From: Bremia lactucae
Lineage: Eukaryota > Oomycota > Peronosporomycetes > Peronosporales > Peronosporaceae
DNA length: 64,000 bases
Direction: 5' to 3'
NCBI RefSeq assembly: GCF_004359215.1
Contig: NC_090619.1
Span: 4,363,197 to 4,427,196 of the forward strand
The stretch's first letter is position 1; each line of letters starts with the position of its first letter. Under the pieces are notes generated by a model that saw nothing but the letters and a program-made list of their open reading frames with translations, was not told the origin of the DNA and ran no database searches. The translations under genes and the position numbers were made by a program. This document shows positions 33,681 through 44,600 of this stretch, in pieces.

Positions 33681-35685
33681 ATGACCATGCTCGGTCGAGC
33701 ACTTAAAGATAGTAGTAATCTCCCATTTCCAGACAATTTTTTTGTAAAAATGGTGACGTCGACACAACTTACAGACAACTTTCATCAAAGAGCGACTCGC
33801 CTATTAAATTTGACGCTCGCGTCGGAAATGTCGGCGTCACGCTATCATCCAAGACAAGAGCCAAGCCAGTGGAAGTTCATAGGAGATCGCAATGGATTGG
33901 AGCTCTATCGAGAGCGTGGGTATATTAAGGGCAAGGCAATTAAAGTAACGGCTCTCGGGCAAATAAATGGCACTCTGGATGACGTGCTACTGGGCCTTCA
34001 TGCGACGACCAATGGCGCGTGTAAGACGCAGCGAGCCATCATGCATCGAAACTTTTTAGACGCCGCAGTCCTATGTGTATTTAATAAAGATTCATTCGAT
34101 AGAAACGACCGTGGGGTTTCGTACGAATTTGCAGGTGTCAAGTGGCTCGCGTGCGCCCCGACGGGAACACTAGTGCACAAGCGCGATCTCTGCTGGTACG
34201 AAGAGCTGGGGTGCACGAAAGATGCCAATGGCAATGATGTGGGCTATTTAGTTATGCAGTCTGTGGAAGTGGGCGAATGTCCCCCGTTTGAGCAACAAAA
34301 GGTGACACGTTCCACTGCCGCCGTGTGTTATACTTTCCGATCGCTTCCAAAAGGGCGCGTGGAGGTCTTTATGATGGGTCACCATACTGTCGGTGGCAAG
34401 TCCCGAAGTTGGAACACCGATTCGATTATTGCAGAACTGTGGCTCGGCATTGCGTTGTCGCTCGAATGTGCCAAGTCGAAAAGACTTTCGAAACTCGTTT
34501 GCGATACGGAGACATTTATTTCCTACACCGAGTAAGTGGTTACAAGATAGAGGGGTTTGTGGAAGTTTACAAGTGTTGTATTTTTAACCATTGGTGTCTT
34601 GTTGCAGAAGGAACACGTGTGATATTTGCGACTTAAAGTTCCGAATGCTGAAAAGTAACCAAAATTGCAAACTTTGTGGCAGGAAGGTGTGCGACCACTG
34701 CCGCCTGACGAAATTGATTTACCCGTCCCATAATACAGGCAACTTTCCGTGCAGTTACTATTTTTGCAAACCTTGCCTCAGTGTAGCAAAGAACCGAAAC
34801 CCCGATGCATCGCAGAGCTTTCCTTTTTTACAAACGTCCTACCGTTCGGAACTAAACGAATCGAGGTCAGCTCCATCTACGTCGATCCTGTCGTTCTCGT
34901 CGCACTCGGTTCCGAAACAAAGTGCGCAATTGCCTACACCAATTAATTTTCAAAAACGTAACCCTTCATCCCGGAGTAATCAAGGCGTTAGCAGGTACTC
35001 AAGTGCTCGCATTACCATGTCTTCCAACCCATACTCATCAAGTTACGCCAGTCCCGTCAGTACCAGCCACAATAATCCATCTCCATCCTTACAGTCTTCT
35101 CACGCCATGCGCTCAACGGAAAGTCCTACAGTGTCGAGTCCAATCCCAATCGGTCGTTCTATAAGCGACTCGATACGTCGTAAAACAGCGCGAAAGGGCT
35201 TAAGCAATTGTCGCATGCCCACTCGACGCATGCTGTTTCAATTCAGTAGTCACTCAATCGACAGTTCGTGGAAAAGAGACGGACACAGTAGAGTACTCGA
35301 TCAGGGGTACATTAGCGACAGTAGTATTGTAAGCGAGGACGAAGACGAGGAAGTGGACGTGCGCTGTAGCTCCCGTAGAGACCACCCGCCAGTATATTTG
35401 TATGATGGCGGAGAGAGTGACGTCACTTCAATATTCGAAAGTGACTGCTCGTCATTGACGGAATCGGAGCCACTGGATCCGTTTGAGAACGATCGTCTCA
35501 AGTACCTTCCCGCGTACCACTCGAATGAGATTGGCACGATTGTGGCGTCCACGCCTCCTCCTTCTTATGATTCTACATCGTCTGGGAATTTTATGGAGCG
35601 ACTTCTTCAAATTAACATGGCGGCCGAAGCCACGTACTTAATGACCAAGTATAATACGAGTATCCAAGCAAATTCGTTACGATAA
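33681..35685 (+). CDS. START domain - FYVE-type zinc finger protein
   Basis: Two exons, 33681-34531 and 34608-35685, joined across a 76-bp intron (GTAAGT...TTGCAG) that splits a Glu codon; 642 residues. The N-terminus has LPFPDNFF, common at the start of oomycete START proteins. The START-like lipid-binding fold spans roughly residues 60-275 (ends with AELWLGIALSLECAKSKRL). The FYVE-related zinc finger is at ~287-350 with four CxxC pairs (CDIC, CKLC, CDHC, CKPC). The basic RRHHCR signature of PI3P-binding FYVE fingers is replaced by NQNCKLCGRK, so lipid binding is uncertain. The last ~290 residues are Ser-rich and low complexity. Likely a lipid or membrane sensor of a family expanded in oomycetes. 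It converges with lpxD, with 14 bases between the stops. Confidence 0.88.
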
Positions 35686-35699
35686 AGTTACGTTTACAA

Positions 35700-36724
35700 T
35701 TAACCAAGGCTACGAAAATTACTTGTACCGTCATTCCGCTTTTTATGGCCTTGCTGCCGAAAAAATGCCATCTGACGACGATATTCCATAATTGGAACAG
35801 CTGGACTTCCACCTAAGCAAAAACACATTTGTCGCTTGAATGTCGCGAGTTTTACGTTTATTGGATTAGGACGGACGCGTACCATATGTGGCATTGGACT
35901 CGAGGTGATGCATTACACCGCTTTTTGCAGCAATACGGACATTGTCGCCGATCTGAAGATGCTGTGCTACGCCGACTTGGCCGCCAATGTGCACGTTATT
36001 TCCCAGCATCGTGCTACCGGCAATGCCCGTTTGTGCTGCGATCACGCAGCCCGTTCCAAGTTGCACGTTGTGGCCAATTTGGATCTTTAGGGTTTATAAG
36101 CATAATTTAGATGATAAAAAAAGAAAATTACACTTCTTTGACAGACCAAATTATCAAGTTTACAATTTTGTCCGATCACAGTGTCTCGCCAACTGCCACG
36201 GTCAATCGTACAATTTGCACTATGGCAAAGAGTGAGTTCCCTTTTTTTGATTATATACAATAGACGTACCCAATTTCGACGTAGTCATGAACTTCGACAC
36301 GCAATTGTTGAGGTTTTTTTGCGTGCTCACCATTGGAATGGAGCATAAATCCGAATCCATCCTGACCAATTCGAGCCCCTGGATGCACCACCACATTGTT
36401 GCCAATCGTGACATTCTGCAGCGTTACATTGGCACTTATAACTGTATTGTCCCCGATAATCACATCCTCTCCGATGTAGCTCAGCGCGCCGATGTGACAA
36501 CCGCTGCCGATCTAATTAAGTAATGACGGTCACCTATGGGAGTATCGTTTTATATGAAATACCGGATGGCCATTCGATACCTTGGCAGAGGAGTGGATGA
36601 TTGCACTGGGATGCAATTTGCTTGTGTGTAACGAAGCTTTAAAGAATGCTTCAGTAAAATTTGCAACTCGATTCCATCGTAATATGGCGGCAGATTGTCC
36701 ACGGCCTAGTGCCAATGATCGCAT
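35700..36724 (-). CDS. lpxD: LpxD-like UDP-3-O-acylglucosamine N-acyltransferase
   Basis: Five exons on the minus strand: 36724-36581, 36511-36270, 36219-36147, 36084-35883 and 35812-35700, with introns of 69, 50, 62 and 70 bp; 257 residues. After a ~35-residue leader that may be a mitochondrial presequence, it is a left-handed beta-helix of hexapeptide repeats ([31 protein letters not shown]). LpxD signatures are present: [32 protein letters not shown] (His158, matching the catalytic His of bacterial LpxD) and GSPAVP. In bacteria LpxD adds the N-linked acyl chain in lipid A synthesis; plants keep organellar homologues. The N-terminal uridine-binding part of the 341-residue E. coli enzyme is largely missing here, or lies in an unseen exon. 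A retroelement LTR starts ~86 bases upstream. Confidence 0.88.
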
Positions 36725-36810
36725 AATTACGAAGTATTCCCGATTCGTTTTAATAAATTAATTAAAACTACGTAAAAGCCCATTACATCTATTACAATTT
36801 CTATCAAGTG

Positions 36811-37271
36811 CACACATCGGTTGGAGAACCGTTGTTGTGGTACATTTACTTTATGGGTAAAATATCCTTTTATCCTATTCTAAAATGAATAATGCTTAAA
36901 TCCCAGTTATTACGGGTAACAAATGTGGTCGCCGCCAGATATAAATCTGGCGGCCAAAATTTATTTTTAAATTAGCTAGCGTAAGGTTTTAGATTGAATA
37001 AATAAATATAGTGCAGTCCCCCTTTTGATCTGAAAGCGTTAAGTTCCTTCCTAAGGCTTTTGCATTGATCTTAAGTGATAGAAGCCTTTCTAAGTTGAAA
37101 AATAATTGCAACTTGGTTCTACGAACCCCTAAATCCCTTTTACTAGAATTCATTAACCTTTAATAGCTTGTACGACTCCCTGCGTAGTTAAACCCATAAA
37201 TCTATAGAACTTAGAGACTCTCTGAGTCTAAAAGTCTTCCTCTGACTTTTGGAGCGAGGTAGCTCCGCTAA
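36811..37271 (+). repeat. Gyp-B 5' LTR
   Basis: Matches the other Gyp-B LTRs from CACACATCGGTTGGAGAACC to GGAGCGAGGTAGCTCCGCTA. The initial TGTAATGGGG is missing. It lies immediately upstream of the lpxD gene, which reads away from it. Confidence 0.85.
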
Positions 37272-37333
37272 ACCTGGTAGCACTAGTAGTCAATCTACGC
37301 CTGAGTCTTTATAGGACTAAGCCTTCACTGAAA

Positions 37334-38930
37334 TGGAAGAGCTTCCAGAACTTTCAGAGGCGCAACGCGCAGCTCATGACAAGCTCAAAACTTTATTTGG
37401 CTTAAACATTTGAAGTTTTTATTATCTCCCAGGGACCAGAGGTCCTGCATGCAAGGCTTGAAGCATTCATGCGATATGAAGCCTCCCTGATTGGTCAGAT
37501 ACAAGATCACTTAGAGGCATCTATGCCAACCCGGTACATCTCTGTACCTGATTCAGAGCCGAAAGCTCGCCCTCTGGCTGTCAATTTAAAGACATTTGAG
37601 GGAAAAGAGGTAGAAAATCTCCCATTTTAGATTAAGCAGATGGAGATGTCCATTAAATCCACCTTGTTCTTAAACGAACGGCAAAAGGTGGCTATGGCCA
37701 TTTCCAAAATCTTAGTTAGAGCGATGGAGTGGGCACTATCGTGCAGTACGCCGATAAATGACGCTTTTCCCTCATGGGATTCGCTGAAACAGCGAATGAC
37801 TAGCATGCTTGCATCGCATGATAAGGCTTTTCGCATGCGAGCACGGCTCCTAGCCACTCGGCAGGGTGAACGAAATCTAGAAGACTTTGTCCAGGATATT
37901 GTGGGATATACAATGTACAGTGCACTTGACTTAGTCGATGGTTACTACCAACTGCTCATGCGAGTAAGCGATATCCCGCTTGCAGCGGTTAGCATTCCAA
38001 GCGGAATGCTATGGGAGTAATTAATTATTACACAAGGGCTTTCCAACGCCCCGGCAACATTAAATCGTCTAGTGACGCAACTGTTTCGCCTCATCGGGGT
38101 TATGCACAGACCTATTTTGATGAAATTTTTGTCTATACTTGTGCGGAGCAGGGTCGTTCAGATATGGAACACTATTTCGACCATTTGCAAGCAGTGCTCG
38201 AGCGTATACGCACAAATAGATTGTATGCCAGTGCATCTAAATGCATTTTTGGCGCGGAAGAAAACTATTCTTTATTAGGATGTTGTTGGGAAGCGAGGCC
38301 TTAGAGCGGATCCGGCAAAGGTAAAAGCCATAGTTGATTGGGTGGTTCCTTAAAAACAAAAGGATTTGCGTAAGTGGTTGGGTCTCGACAATTATTTCCA
38401 CAAGTATATCGAAAATTCCGCATATATGGCTAGGCCATTATCTAATCTCCTTAACAAGGATATAGAATGGTGCTGGACTAGCAGAGAAAATAATGCTTTT
38501 CAAGCAGTTAAGGATAGTATTATCCATGCCCCGATTATGGCACTGCCAAATCCAAATTGGCCTTTTATTGTCGTCTGTGACGCTTCGGATTTGCCATTGG
38601 CAGTGCTCTGTTACATTTAGATGTTGATGGGCGTGAACGTGTTATTGCATTCGAGTCTAGACAGCTTAAAGCTGCGGAAAAGAACTACCCAGTTCATGAC
38701 AAAAAGTTACTTGCTATGAAGTATGCTCTCGTCAAATTCATAGTTCATCTGCTCAGCTCTAAGCTGTTTGTGATACATACAGATCACGCGTCATTACGCA
38801 CGGCGAATACATCGCCCCATCTTTCACTGAAAACGGCCCGATGGCTATTCTTTTTCGCCGAATACAACTTCGAGGTGAAGTTGTATTCGGATGTGTTATT
38901 ACGCAAGCCGGAATACGAGCTCTCTCATTT
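37334..38930 (+). pseudogene. Gyp-B gag fused by deletion to RT and RNase H
   Basis: gag starts MEELPELSEAQRAAHDKLKT at 37334, then a frame change. The capsid part (37640-37880) runs in frame into RT text (YSALDLVDGYYQLLMRV) at ~37910, so the rest of gag, the protease and the RT fingers are deleted. The RT catalytic site reads TYFDEIFVY at ~38109, Glu replacing the second Asp. RNase H follows (38366-38930, RKWLGLDNYFHKYIEN, HTDHASLRTANTSPHLSLK), with a 14-bp fold-back at 38858-38890 near its end. Inactive. Confidence 0.82.
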
Positions 38931-38939
38931 AACGACATA

Positions 38940-40330
38940 TCATGTCGCCTATTACTATTTTATCCGTTCGGCTAACGTCAAGGATGAACAGTGTGTAGCT
39001 ATGCTTCGAGATCTAAGGAATTCTGAATTGGGATTTAATTGTCAGCACGTTTGCGTGCAAGGTTACATCGCTCTTCAATCGATAACAACATGTTGCTTTA
39101 TTACACGGAAGCTGCAGATCCTCCGCGCGTCGTTGTTCCTCATGATGAGGATTTGAAGTTCCGATTCCTATATGAGGCACACGATACTGCCCTTGGTGGT
39201 CATCTCAGTAGAGAAAAGACCTACGGATCTGAAAGCCAGATTTATTGGTTGCCAAAACTTTATAAATGGGTCAACACATACGTTCGCACATGCGAAACTT
39301 GCCAACGTGGTGAACCCTCGGCGCATGCTGCTGCGCCACTGACAAGTCTGCCCATACCCATAGGGTGTTGAGAGTCCATTAGTATGGATTTTATTTTCAT
39401 TTTAACGAAAGATTCGGCGGGTGACTCTGCATAGTGGTCATTGTTGACCGATTGAGCAAAATGGCTCACTTTGCGGCTATGCCGGATACCATTGATTAGG
39501 ATGGTAGAGCAGGCTGCTCATCGATCGCGTGCTTCGAAAACACGGTTTGCCATTGGCAATTGTCTCTGATCGGGACCCCCGTTTCACGGTAAATTCTTCC
39601 GCAGACCGATGGTCAAACTGAACGTGTCGATTGCGTCATTGAAGATGTTTTACACAGTGTGTCTGCTCAGACACCAAAGCGCTGAAGCTCAATGCTCCCA
39701 GTGGTGATATTTGCGTTAAATAACGCTGTACATACTATACTTCGTTCTATGTCAACGATATCACCCACCCACGTGTTCCGTAAATGTTTCCTCTACGTGG
39801 CTCAGGGCTTGGTGGGGGTGAATTAGCCGATAGGTTTGCTGATATCAGCCGAGTAACCGTTCAGAAACAAGTAAGCGAGTTTCTCGCGACGCGATTTAGT
39901 GTCTTAAGACATGTAAGGGATACCATGGCTGATAGCCAAGACGAACAATAAGAACAAGCAGATGCAATTGGCAGAAGCTGTTTCAATTCTTATATGGTCG
40001 GAGACCGAGTTTTTAAACGCTAAAAAATCTACCTTACTAACTTGGGTTCCGCGGTCTTCAAGACCAAATTGCGCCCGCGCTTTATTGGATCATGGCCAAG
40101 AAGGGCCTAGCTTACACGCAAACCTTCTCAGCAAGCTGGGTACACCCAGTGTTTTACGTTGGCTTGCTTAAGCGATATCAGGACCCTTCCCACGTGGACT
40201 TCATGGCGCTTGCGCCGAGACAGGCGGTCGTGCCACAGATTGCTGCATCACCACCATGATGTTCAGCAGGCCCTCTAACGGAGGTTGCTGACGCTCCAGC
40301 ATCGAAAGACGGTTCTGAACCGCCATAAAG
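38940..40330 (+). pseudogene. Gyp-B integrase (broken)
   Basis: The zinc domain at 39039-39371 is well kept (HDTALGGHLSREKTY, CETCQRGEPSAHAAAPL). The core is heavily damaged with deletions near 39590 (PQTDGQTERV-like text at ~39598). The C-terminal SH3-like part is around 40020-40200 (LSKLG, HPVFYVGLLKRYQDP in another frame). The chromodomain seen at 9133 is not recognisable here. Confidence 0.75.
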
Positions 40331-40336
40331 GAGCTC

Positions 40337-41000
40337 TCAACCCGAGCAAGGACCACACGAAGATAGTTGCACCTCGTGCTTTAGAGCATCAAATGCTACC
40401 GTTTTGAGCGCCAAGCTCAGGTCAACACGCGTCAAACGACGCATGTCACCAATAGACGTGGAATTTGGTGGATCTATAGCCTCAGCGCGGCTTCGCTCCA
40501 CGGTTGTACGGTCTACCGAAGCACTGAAATATCGGCTAGGCCTTTTTTCGGTTTGTGGCATAGATGCCGAACGTAACTGGCCTTTGGCCTCAAGCTTAGC
40601 GAAATCGAAGCGAAGCTTCCGCTCCAAACGAACATCAGCCCTATCCGCAGACTTTGACATTCCAAGTATTACGAAGGCGGCGGGCCCGGTGGACCCAGTT
40701 CTCAAATCAGACTTCGTTTCATTCTATGTATCGCTTGGAAACAAAACGATCGGAATTTCTCTCATGGAGGTCACCGAAGCCCCACGGGCTTGATCACGTA
40801 AATGCGTCTTATACCGACTTCGCGTCATTGCCTTTGGCGTAAGGTATTGCTCATGAAGAGCGTCGCGAGCAGCGATCTCCTCCAGCGTCCTCGCCGGGTC
40901 ACCAGAGATCCAGATTGCCAAGCTATGACCCGCTATCTCTTTGAGACGCTCGTCCGCACTAAGCGGAGTGAATCTATATTCACTATGAGCTTCAGCTTTC
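40337..41000 (-). pseudogene. Antisense ORF in Gyp-B 3' region, copy 2
   Basis: Aligns with the antisense frame at 9478-10208. From ~41000 leftwards it reads AHSEYRFT, then without a break ERLKEIAGHSLAIWISGDPA, and on to PIVLFPSDT before a stop. Further left (40705-40337) another 122-codon frame follows with Arg/Lys-rich text. The N-terminal acidic part is displaced by the mitochondrial insert. Confidence 0.4.
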
Positions 41001-41137
41001 GCTATCTTGGCAGCTCACGAGCTCTTTCCTCTATGGGGATTATCTGCTCTTGCTCTTCATCGAGCGGATTCGTAATAATGTTGGACTCAGGATCCCGTGT
41101 CGCGCTCAATGCATTTAAGACATCAGCGGCACCACAA

Positions 41138-41340
41138 CGTTATTTATTCAAAAATTTTGAAAAGAATAGATTAGTATTAAAAATTATTTCTAGAAATTTA
41201 GATATTAAAAAAGATCTAAGATGGAAATTAAATCAAAAATGGTTTTTTTTCCACCAAAACTCTTCAATTACTAGGATTAAAAATTTATAACTTAATTCTT
41301 TAATTAAATTAAAATTATCATCACCATAAATTAGTAAAAT
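41138..41340 (+). pseudogene. rps14: NUMT: mitochondrial rps14 fragment inserted in a retrotransposon
   Basis: An abrupt AT-rich patch inside the Gyp-B 3' region. Bases ~41138-41287 read in + frame as a mitochondrial-type ribosomal protein S14 segment: RYLFKNFEKNRL, DIKKDLRWKLNQK and NSSITRIKNL, which line up with KYFAKRAELK, DEDRWNAVLKL and DSSPSRQRNR of bacterial S14. The conserved RNRCxxTGR block is cut off and a stop follows. The rest (to ~41340) is also very AT-rich, with an open minus-strand frame, and may be a second mitochondrial piece. The retroelement resumes at ~41376 (GGGCCCCGCC), matching 10035 in the uninterrupted copy. Confidence 0.82.
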
Positions 41341-41639
41341 GGGACCTTGGCCCTTCAATTGAACGAACGAATTCGGGCCCCGCCTACGTTCATTCGGAGG
41401 AGAAGGCGTGTAAGAACGATCTCATTCTCCTCATCCTCTGATGATGAGTGACTTATAAAGTCTAACATTTTGCCTCATCGTCGAGGAAGGTGCTAAGAGT
41501 CTGTGACTCGCACTTGATTGTCATGACGCAATGGAAAGAGAAACACAACCGAACGGTTAGCTGTTTAGGTTTCAGCCTCAAAGAAGAAATGAAGCGAATG
41601 TTGTCACTCGGTGTCAACAATCTGATGGGGGAGGGTACG

Positions 41640-42079
41640 TATCGGTTGGAGAACCGTTATTGTGCTACATTTACCTATGGGTAAGATACCCTTTTATCCT
41701 ATTCCAAAATAGTTAATACTTAAATCCTGATCGCCGAAAGATATAAATCTGGCGGCCGAATTCTGTTTTAAATAGCTAGGGTAAGGTTTTAGATTAGATA
41801 TTTAAATAAATATAGTGCAATTTCCCTTTTGTTCTTAAAGCATCAAGTGCCTTCCTAAGGCTTGCGCATTGATCTGTAAGAGATGGAAGCCTTTCTAAGG
41901 TATATACTAGTTGCCACTTGGTTCTACGAACCTTTGAATTCTTTGAACTAGAATTCGTTAAGCTTTGATAGCTTGTACGACTTCCTGAGTTGTTACACCC
42001 ATAATTCTATAGAACTAATCGACTATTTGAGTCTATAAGTCTTCCTCCGACTTGAGGAGCGAAGTAGCTCCGCTACGAT
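41640..42079 (+). repeat. Gyp-B 3' LTR
   Basis: Follows the purine tract at ~41624 and ends GAAGTAGCTCCGCTACGA. It has several small deletions compared with 36811-37271; for example, part of the region before the CTGGCGGCC core is missing near 41730. Confidence 0.82.
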
Positions 42080-43382
42080 AGACAAACATGCTTTTTAATC
42101 CGACACTAGCTCCCTTTACGAGAATTCGTCACTGCAAGCACGGCTTCATTTAATATTTTTAATATTCAATTACACGTCTCGAATAAGATGACGAGAATTC
42201 CAAGCTCAAGCCTGGAAGAAACGTAAAATGCAAGCTACAATTGTATCCAATATTACAATTATAACTGGCATTGCACGCTCGTAGATGAAAACCTTACAAC
42301 TATATGTTACTTTAACACAGAAAATGCAAGATTCATTAGCTTATTCATCGTTTCTAATGTTTTAACAATGTCCCAAATGGAGGTATGCTAGAGCTACTTA
42401 TGTAACAAAGTTACACTCTGATTGTAATCGTTCACGTTGTGTGGTACACAGTAGGGATAATAAATCCTCATGATCGATATCGATGAAACCATTATTCTGT
42501 ATGAGTAGTACACGGGTCAACCACCAGATATAGGTCTTGCAAGGTCGATCTTAGGGTGATGAAAGCAAGTCATTTTGCATTTTGAAAATTATAAAAGCTC
42601 ACTTCCCTTCTGATCGAAAGCGATTCGTGCCTTCCTAGGGCATGCATTGTGATCGCTACGAGTTAGATAGTTCTCATGTGATTCACGAATCGTTAAGCCC
42701 TTGAATATAGGGACTAAATTAACTTTACAAGCTTGTACTACTCTAAGATTTGTAGATTTATTTGGTTCCTTAGAACTCAGTGGTTCTATAAACCTATAAG
42801 GCTTTCTCTGACCTAGTTCAGCTACAACAGAAGTCTTCAAACACATGTAATCTATAGAAGTGGTGGTGACCCGGAAGCAATATAAAGTAAGCGTGTCATG
42901 CTTGGCGCATCGTACTCCACGGGGTTTTCACTGTCTATCCAAATTGAATCACCTTTAAGACCCCGGGTGTATCGTTGAGCACAGATAAGCCTAGCGCTAG
43001 AGTAAAATCAGGAATAAAACCTAAAATAAAAATCAGATTAAAAGGATGAGTCGTAGAATATCTGAACCAAAGCCGAGTAGGTATAGGTTGTGTTAACGAT
43101 ATATAACGACCGTTTTCAACTGAAGCACCCTCACTAAATACAAGGGGGATAACCATTCTGCCTTATTCTAATTCAGGACCCGTTTTTAACAAAACCTTAC
43201 CATCGAATTCTCGCACACGGTTTGAGGAATCGCCAATATGTAAGAAGAAAGCGGTAAGATAAGCAAGATATAACGCACACCCGACCAGACAAATTCAAAC
43301 ACCCGTGTACCCAGTTTTAATTAGGCGGGGTATATATGTGCTTGAGCTCAGATGTTATAAGTAGTATACTGGTGTCAAAATT
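42080..43382. other. Non-coding stretch with a diverged LTR remnant
   Basis: No gene is supported. Bases ~42590-42850 resemble a very diverged Gyp-B LTR (CTTCCCTTCTGATCGAAAGC, GCTTGTAC, TAGAACTCAG, AAGGCTTTCTCTGAC in the same order as in 37010-37250). The rest is AT-rich and unrecognised. Confidence 0.5.
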
Positions 43383-43778
43383 TTAGGACCTCTCCTTGTG
43401 CGCATCATCTAAAAATGGAGAAGAACATACGAGGCAAAAGTTTGCACGTTCACGACCATTTAAACGTCGTGGCATCGTAAATGTGTTCGATGTGTCGCCA
43501 GCCTGATGACGGTCTTGGAATTGGCACTTGTTGTGGACGCAAAAGGCGCACCGTCCACGATAGAGATTTTGCAACCAAAACGTCAAAGTTGAACTCTTCA
43601 TAATGAAGTCCGGCACTGGCATTTGGGAATAAAGTCTTACGCAAAAGCGAGCTAATTGTTTCGTCAATTGAGCTCGGAAGAGCTCAGTTGTCATTATTCG
43701 CTTTGATTTTAGATATATAGTTACATACTGATACTTGCAAATTAATTCAATTTTTTTCGAGCTGAATTTCAGCGCCAA
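43383..43778 (-). CDS. Hypothetical frame with Cys pairs, no ATG start
   Basis: An open stretch of up to 131 codons without an ATG at its start; internal Met codons occur (MTTELFRAQL). The C-terminal third has CAFCVHNKC and FCLVC, which could bind a metal, and ends DDAHKERS. C-terminal Cys clusters of this kind occur in some transposases (for example PiggyBac-like), but no catalytic core is visible. An overlapping frame (43644-43450) is also open. I do not recognise it; it may be a transposon remnant, one exon of a gene, or chance. Confidence 0.25.
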   Translation of the reverse strand: MALKFSSKKIELICKYQYVTIYLKSKRIMTTELFRAQLTKQLARFCVRLYSQMPVPDFIMKSSTLTFWLQNLYRGRCAFCVHNKCQFQDRHQAGDTSNTFTMPRRLNGRERANFCLVCSSPFLDDAHKERS

Positions 43779-44098
43779 TAAGCACTTTTTATTTTATGAA
43801 CGAGCGTTTGTGTGTTCGTCGCGCAAACGCTTTGTTGGTACAGACAAAATTTATGCCTAGGAGTTGATCAGAGCTGGACACCATTTTAGCTTTAACAAAG
43901 TTGAGCAATAGGGTGGATGGTGCCTAAAAATGTATGAAATTATTTCTGTGACAAATACGCTTTGTGCTATCGTCAATCAATAATAACTGTAGTGAAGTAG
44001 TCTTTACGTTTTCCATGATAGAATCGGGAGTTGTGGGATTGAGCGCAACAGTATTTTGGCGGTGCAACAACTCATGGCAACGTAACAATATCACTTAA
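43779..44098. other. Intergenic, nothing recognised
   Basis: A short flank before the Gyp-A LTR at 44099. No frame or repeat is supported. Confidence 0.45.
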
Positions 44099-44600
44099 TG
44101 TAACGGGGTGTCTCGTAACATTAGTATTATTTCTTATAAAAGGGGAAACTATTGTTATTTCTGTAATAAAAAGAGATAAGGAAGTACAAATTCTGATATT
44201 TTTTGTTAATTCTAGCTTAACAGTTCCAATATTACCAAAACAATTGGTAATATCGACGAATTAGACATTTCTGCTATTGATTGGTTGATTCCGCCAATCG
44301 TTACAAACACGATTTGGCGGTGCGCAAGAAGGCTCTTTACATAGTTAGTTATTAATATATTAACGCCAATAGATATAAGATCGTTACGAGAAGCCTTAAC
44401 ATATTTATAAAATTTTACTTTTTACTCTTGACTATACTGAACACTTACTATCGACCTCTAGTAGCTAAGACCTCTTAGCTACTTGTAACCTTCCTCTCCA
44501 CGTCAGTGTACGTGAAGCAATCGAGGCATCTCACCTTCACTGTAATCAGTGAATGCTGACTAGTACTGTTGTCAATACTTACAAAAGGTGCCCCATTGCA
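44099..44600 (+). repeat. Gyp-A subfamily 2 5' LTR
   Basis: Starts TGTAACGGGGTGTCTCGTAA and ends GGTGCCCCATTGCA. Only the first and last parts resemble the LTR at 20274. TGGTAGCAGTTCGTAGTCCG follows at 44603. Confidence 0.78.

Larger units (their letters stand above)
36811..42079 (+). mobile_element. Gyp-B retrotransposon with two LTRs, internal deletion and a mitochondrial insert
   Basis: 5' LTR 36811-37271, primer-binding-like TGGTAGCACTAGTAGTCAAT at 37275, gag from 37334, a deletion joining gag to RT near 37890, RT, RNase H, integrase to ~40200, a 3' region with an antisense frame, a mitochondrial insert at ~41138-41340, a purine tract (GATGGGGGAGGG at ~41624) and a 3' LTR at ~41640-42079. 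Both LTRs lack their first few bases, so target-site duplications could not be read. Confidence 0.87.
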
